DNA from: Thiohalocapsa sp.
GTDB taxonomy: Bacteria > Pseudomonadota > Gammaproteobacteria > Chromatiales > Chromatiaceae
Assembly (NCBI RefSeq): GCF_019695415.1
Contig: NZ_JAIFKJ010000369.1
Span: 1 to 8,159 of the forward strand
DNA: 8,159 bases
Direction of reading: 5' to 3'
In this document: piece after piece, positions 6,516 to 8,159 of the stretch
Layout: each line of letters opens with the position of its first letter
Numbering within the stretch: position 1 is the stretch's first letter
Program-made: the position numbers and the translations under genes
The notes under the pieces: generated by a model
What the model saw: the letters and a program-made list of their open reading frames with translations, nothing else
What the model was told of the DNA's origin: nothing
Database searches by the model: none

Positions 6516-7511
6516 ATGGCGCCGCTGCTCGACCTACCAAAGCTGCTCGCAGAGTACGGCGTGGAGTCCGCTGCCACGCTCCGTGCGGCGGGCGTTGAGC
6601 CTACGCTCTTCGCGGATGAGGACAACAGCATTGCCTTCAGCGCCGCGGGCCGGCTGCTCGCGCAGGCCGCGGCGGACAGCGGCTGCACCACCATCGGGCT
6701 GGCCCTAGGCCGTCGGCTCGGGCTCGACGTGCTGGGCGTGCTCGGGCATCCGGCGCGCTTCGCGCCCGACGTCGAGACCGCGCTGCGGGCGTTGATCCTG
6801 CACCTGCATCTGCACGACCGCGGGGCGGTGCCAGCACTCTGGGTGCGCGGGGGCAATGCCCTATTCGGCTACAGCATCTACTGTGCAGACGTGCCCGGAA
6901 CGCAGCAGGTCTACGACTGCGCACTGGCAGTGTGCAACAACATCGTCGGCGAGCTTGCGGGCGACGGCTGGCAGGCTACGGAAGTACGCCTGTTCAGGGA
7001 CGCCCCCGAACAGCTGGCACCCTACCGGCAGTGATTTCGCGCACCACTGCGATTCCAGGCGCAGCAGGCCGCCGTCGTCTTCCCCGCCGCGGACCTGAAG
7101 CGCCCGCTGCCGGCAGCGGATCCGGTGGCCTACGCCGAGGCGATGCGCCAGCTGGAGTCTCTCGACAGCCGGAGTGGCAGCCGGCTGGCCGACAAGGTAC
7201 AGCGCGTGCTCCGGCAACTCTTCACCACCGGCGATCTGGATGCCACCCATCGCGAAGGCCTGGCCCGGCTCTTCGCCATCCATCCCCGGACCTTGAATCG
7301 GCGCCTGCGATCGGAGGGTACATCCTTCGATGCCCTGCTGACCACAACGCGCTACGAGATCGCACGCCACCTGCTGCGCGACACGGGCCTGCCCACCATC
7401 GAGATCGCCCGCAGGTTGGGCTACAGCGATTCCGCCGCCTTCGGTCATGCCTTCCGCCGCTGGTCCGGTACCACCGCCACCGCGTGGCGGTCCAATCACG
7501 CGCCGACCTGA
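6516..7511 (+). pseudogene. AraC-family transcriptional regulator interrupted by an in-frame TGA
   Basis: From the ATG at 6516 one frame encodes a 331-codon AraC-type regulator of normal family length, broken only by TGA at codon 173 (7032-7034). Before the stop is the N-terminal ligand-sensing domain of the arabinose-binding-like type: LLDLPKLLAEYGVE, CTTIGLALGRRLGLDVLGVLG, and so on to EQLAPYRQ. After it, in the same frame with no gap, comes FRAPLRFQAQQAAVVFPAADLKRPL, exactly what the family shows next (typically Y-R-R-x-F-G-A-P-x-R-F). The C-terminal DNA-binding domain (about 224-324) is intact, with both helix-turn-helices: REGLARLFAIHPRTLNRRL and TIEIARRLGYSDSAAFGHAF. The gene would make a 172-residue sensor fragment, unless the stop is read through or is a sequencing error. 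A GTG at about 7125 could in principle restart a DNA-binding fragment, but I see no good ribosome site there. Targets are unknown; the flanking genes are candidates. Confidence 0.88.
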
Positions 7512-7602
7512 GCGATCGTCCGAATCGCCGGCACCGATTCAGGCGACCCCGATGCCGAGCGTCAGGCGCTGGCGTCAAAGTTGTCGCGAATGATCAATTC
7601 AT

Positions 7603-7626
7603 GCCGAGATTCCTCGGCTAACTTTT
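7603..7626 (+). terminator. Probable rho-independent terminator after the AraC gene
   Basis: A perfect 6-bp stem GCCGAG/CTCGGC (7603-7608 and 7613-7618) with a four-base ATTC loop is followed by TAACTTTT. The T-run is short and interrupted, so efficiency may be moderate. It lies about 90 bases after the regulator's stop and separates it from the next gene. Confidence 0.5.
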
Positions 7627-7785
7627 CAGCAATCGCCTTCGGGTATTCCGCAGCCGGAGCGTCCCAAGTAGACGCCGGTGACTAGCCGTCCTGGCCAAGA
7701 AGCGGACGCGCGATCCGACCTGCGAAGGGTGCGGAGCACGCGCGCGACACACCGTTGGCGAACGATTCATTTCGACCCGCATGCT

Positions 7786-7789
7786 GGAG
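7786..7789 (+). promoter_or_regulatory. Ribosome binding site that favours the ATG at 7796
   Basis: GGAG lies 6 bases before the ATG at 7796, and inside the alternative reading that would start at the in-frame ATG at 7781. This supports the shorter start. Confidence 0.45.
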
Positions 7790-7795
7790 CAACCG

Positions 7796-8159
7796 ATGCC
7801 CGATCTCGTGCGCCATTCGTCCGCCGCGGTGCTGCTCGCCGCAGCCCTTTGCACGGCGGTCGCCGACACAAGTGCCGCGGCCAGCGAGGCCCAGCGCTGG
7901 CAGTTCCACGTCGTGCCCTACCTCTGGTTCCCTGCGGTCGATGCAAGCGCCGACGTCAGCATCCCGAGCCTGCGAGGGGCGACCGGCGATGAGCTGGGCC
8001 CGGTCAGCATCAGCACCGACGTCGGCCCGAGCGACTACCTGGACAAGCTGGACATGGCCTTCATGGCCATGGGAGAAGCTCGCAGGGGGCCTTGGTCCAT
8101 CTACACCGACGTGCTCTACACCAGCTTCGGGAGCTCGGAGACCAACCTGCGCCGGGTGA
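7796..8159 (+). CDS. Exported, probable outer-membrane beta-barrel protein, N-terminal part (3' end outside window)
   Basis: Frame 2 stays open from 7796 to the right edge, giving 121 codons of an unfinished gene. The N-terminus is a Sec signal peptide: a short basic start (VRH), a hydrophobic core of about residues 9-23, and an AAA-S site near residue 29. The mature protein begins WQFHVVPYLWFPAVDASADVS (from 35), followed by DYLDKLDMAFMAMGEARRGPWSIYTDVLYTSFG. Alternating hydrophobic and polar residues, the aromatic PYLWFP strand and the 'sdLLdnLdmglm..Earrgrw.l.tDliY' pattern are typical of a family of uncharacterised outer-membrane barrel proteins of proteobacteria. Function is unknown. The start at 7796 was chosen from the GGAG just upstream; an in-frame ATG at 7781 would add five residues. 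Another frame happens to stop at the last base of the window, but its product is rich in Arg, Pro, Ser and Cys and is a shadow. Confidence 0.78.
   Translation, partial: MPDLVRHSSAAVLLAAALCTAVADTSAAASEAQRWQFHVVPYLWFPAVDASADVSIPSLRGATGDELGPVSISTDVGPSDYLDKLDMAFMAMGEARRGPWSIYTDVLYTSFGSSETNLRRV

Larger units (their letters stand above)
7512..7795. other. Intergenic region with a terminator and no gene
   Basis: About 280 bases between the regulator and the outer-membrane-type gene. It contains the terminator-like hairpin at 7603-7626. Just before it, at 7588-7600, is an AT-rich imperfect palindrome centred on GATCA with GAAT/ATTC arms. The stretch after the terminator should carry the promoter of the downstream gene, but no clear -35/-10 pair is evident. 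The frames open here on both strands look non-coding. Confidence 0.4.

Noticed and set aside
6932..7621. A 229-codon + frame overlapping the AraC gene across the TGA
   Set aside because: It is in a different frame from both regulator halves, and its composition is Arg/Pro-rich without motifs. It does not explain the interruption as a frameshift, since both halves are in the same frame.
7755..8159. A 134-codon + frame ending at the last base of the window
   Set aside because: It overlaps the signal-peptide-bearing outer-membrane protein in another frame, and its Ser/Pro/Arg/Cys-rich product has no homology pattern.
1..8159. CRISPR arrays, tRNA or rRNA genes, insertion sequences or integrase-type genes
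   Set aside because: I looked for regularly spaced repeats, transposase or integrase motifs and RNA-gene patterns and found none.

Overview
This is a GC-rich, densely coding stretch in which every convincing gene lies on the + strand. Strong G/C preference at third codon positions, Tat and Sec signal peptides, a periplasmic-glucan synthase and an outer-membrane-type protein all point to a Gram-negative proteobacterium. A gammaproteobacterium seems most likely from overall flavour, but the sequence gives no firm taxonomic marker.

Region 1 (2-4606) looks like a single transcription unit of four genes. It opens with the C-terminal part of a GMC-family flavin oxidoreductase, cut by the window edge. 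A short Tat-signal protein overlaps its stop codon and resembles the small partner subunit of GMC dehydrogenases. After 56 bp comes a 909-residue membrane protein that joins a periplasmic GH17 domain to a processive GT2 glucosyltransferase, the architecture of NdvB-type beta-1,3-glucan synthases. After another 56 bp comes a free-standing acyl carrier protein. The glucan synthase and ACP pairing is the most interesting point in the window, because the periplasmic-glucan glucosyltransferase of E. coli is known to need ACP.

Region 2 (4607-6344) is looser. A perfect 7-bp-arm dyad lies upstream of a small single-pass membrane protein, whose sequence after the membrane segment recalls the linker of c5-type cytochromes but which has no haem motif. 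A gene-poor gap of about 260 bp follows. Then comes an exported ClpP/crotonase-fold protein (COG3904-like) in which the expected nucleophile serine is replaced by leucine.

Region 3 (6345-8159) holds an AraC-family regulator interrupted by one in-frame TGA, with clear homology continuing in the same frame on both sides. A probable terminator follows. Last is the start of an exported, probably beta-barrel, outer-membrane-type protein that runs off the right edge of the window.

If region 1 works as a unit, it would make and perhaps modify a periplasmic or cell-surface beta-glucan, with an exported flavoprotein dehydrogenase encoded beside it. The link between the oxidoreductase and the glucan is inferred from gene order only.
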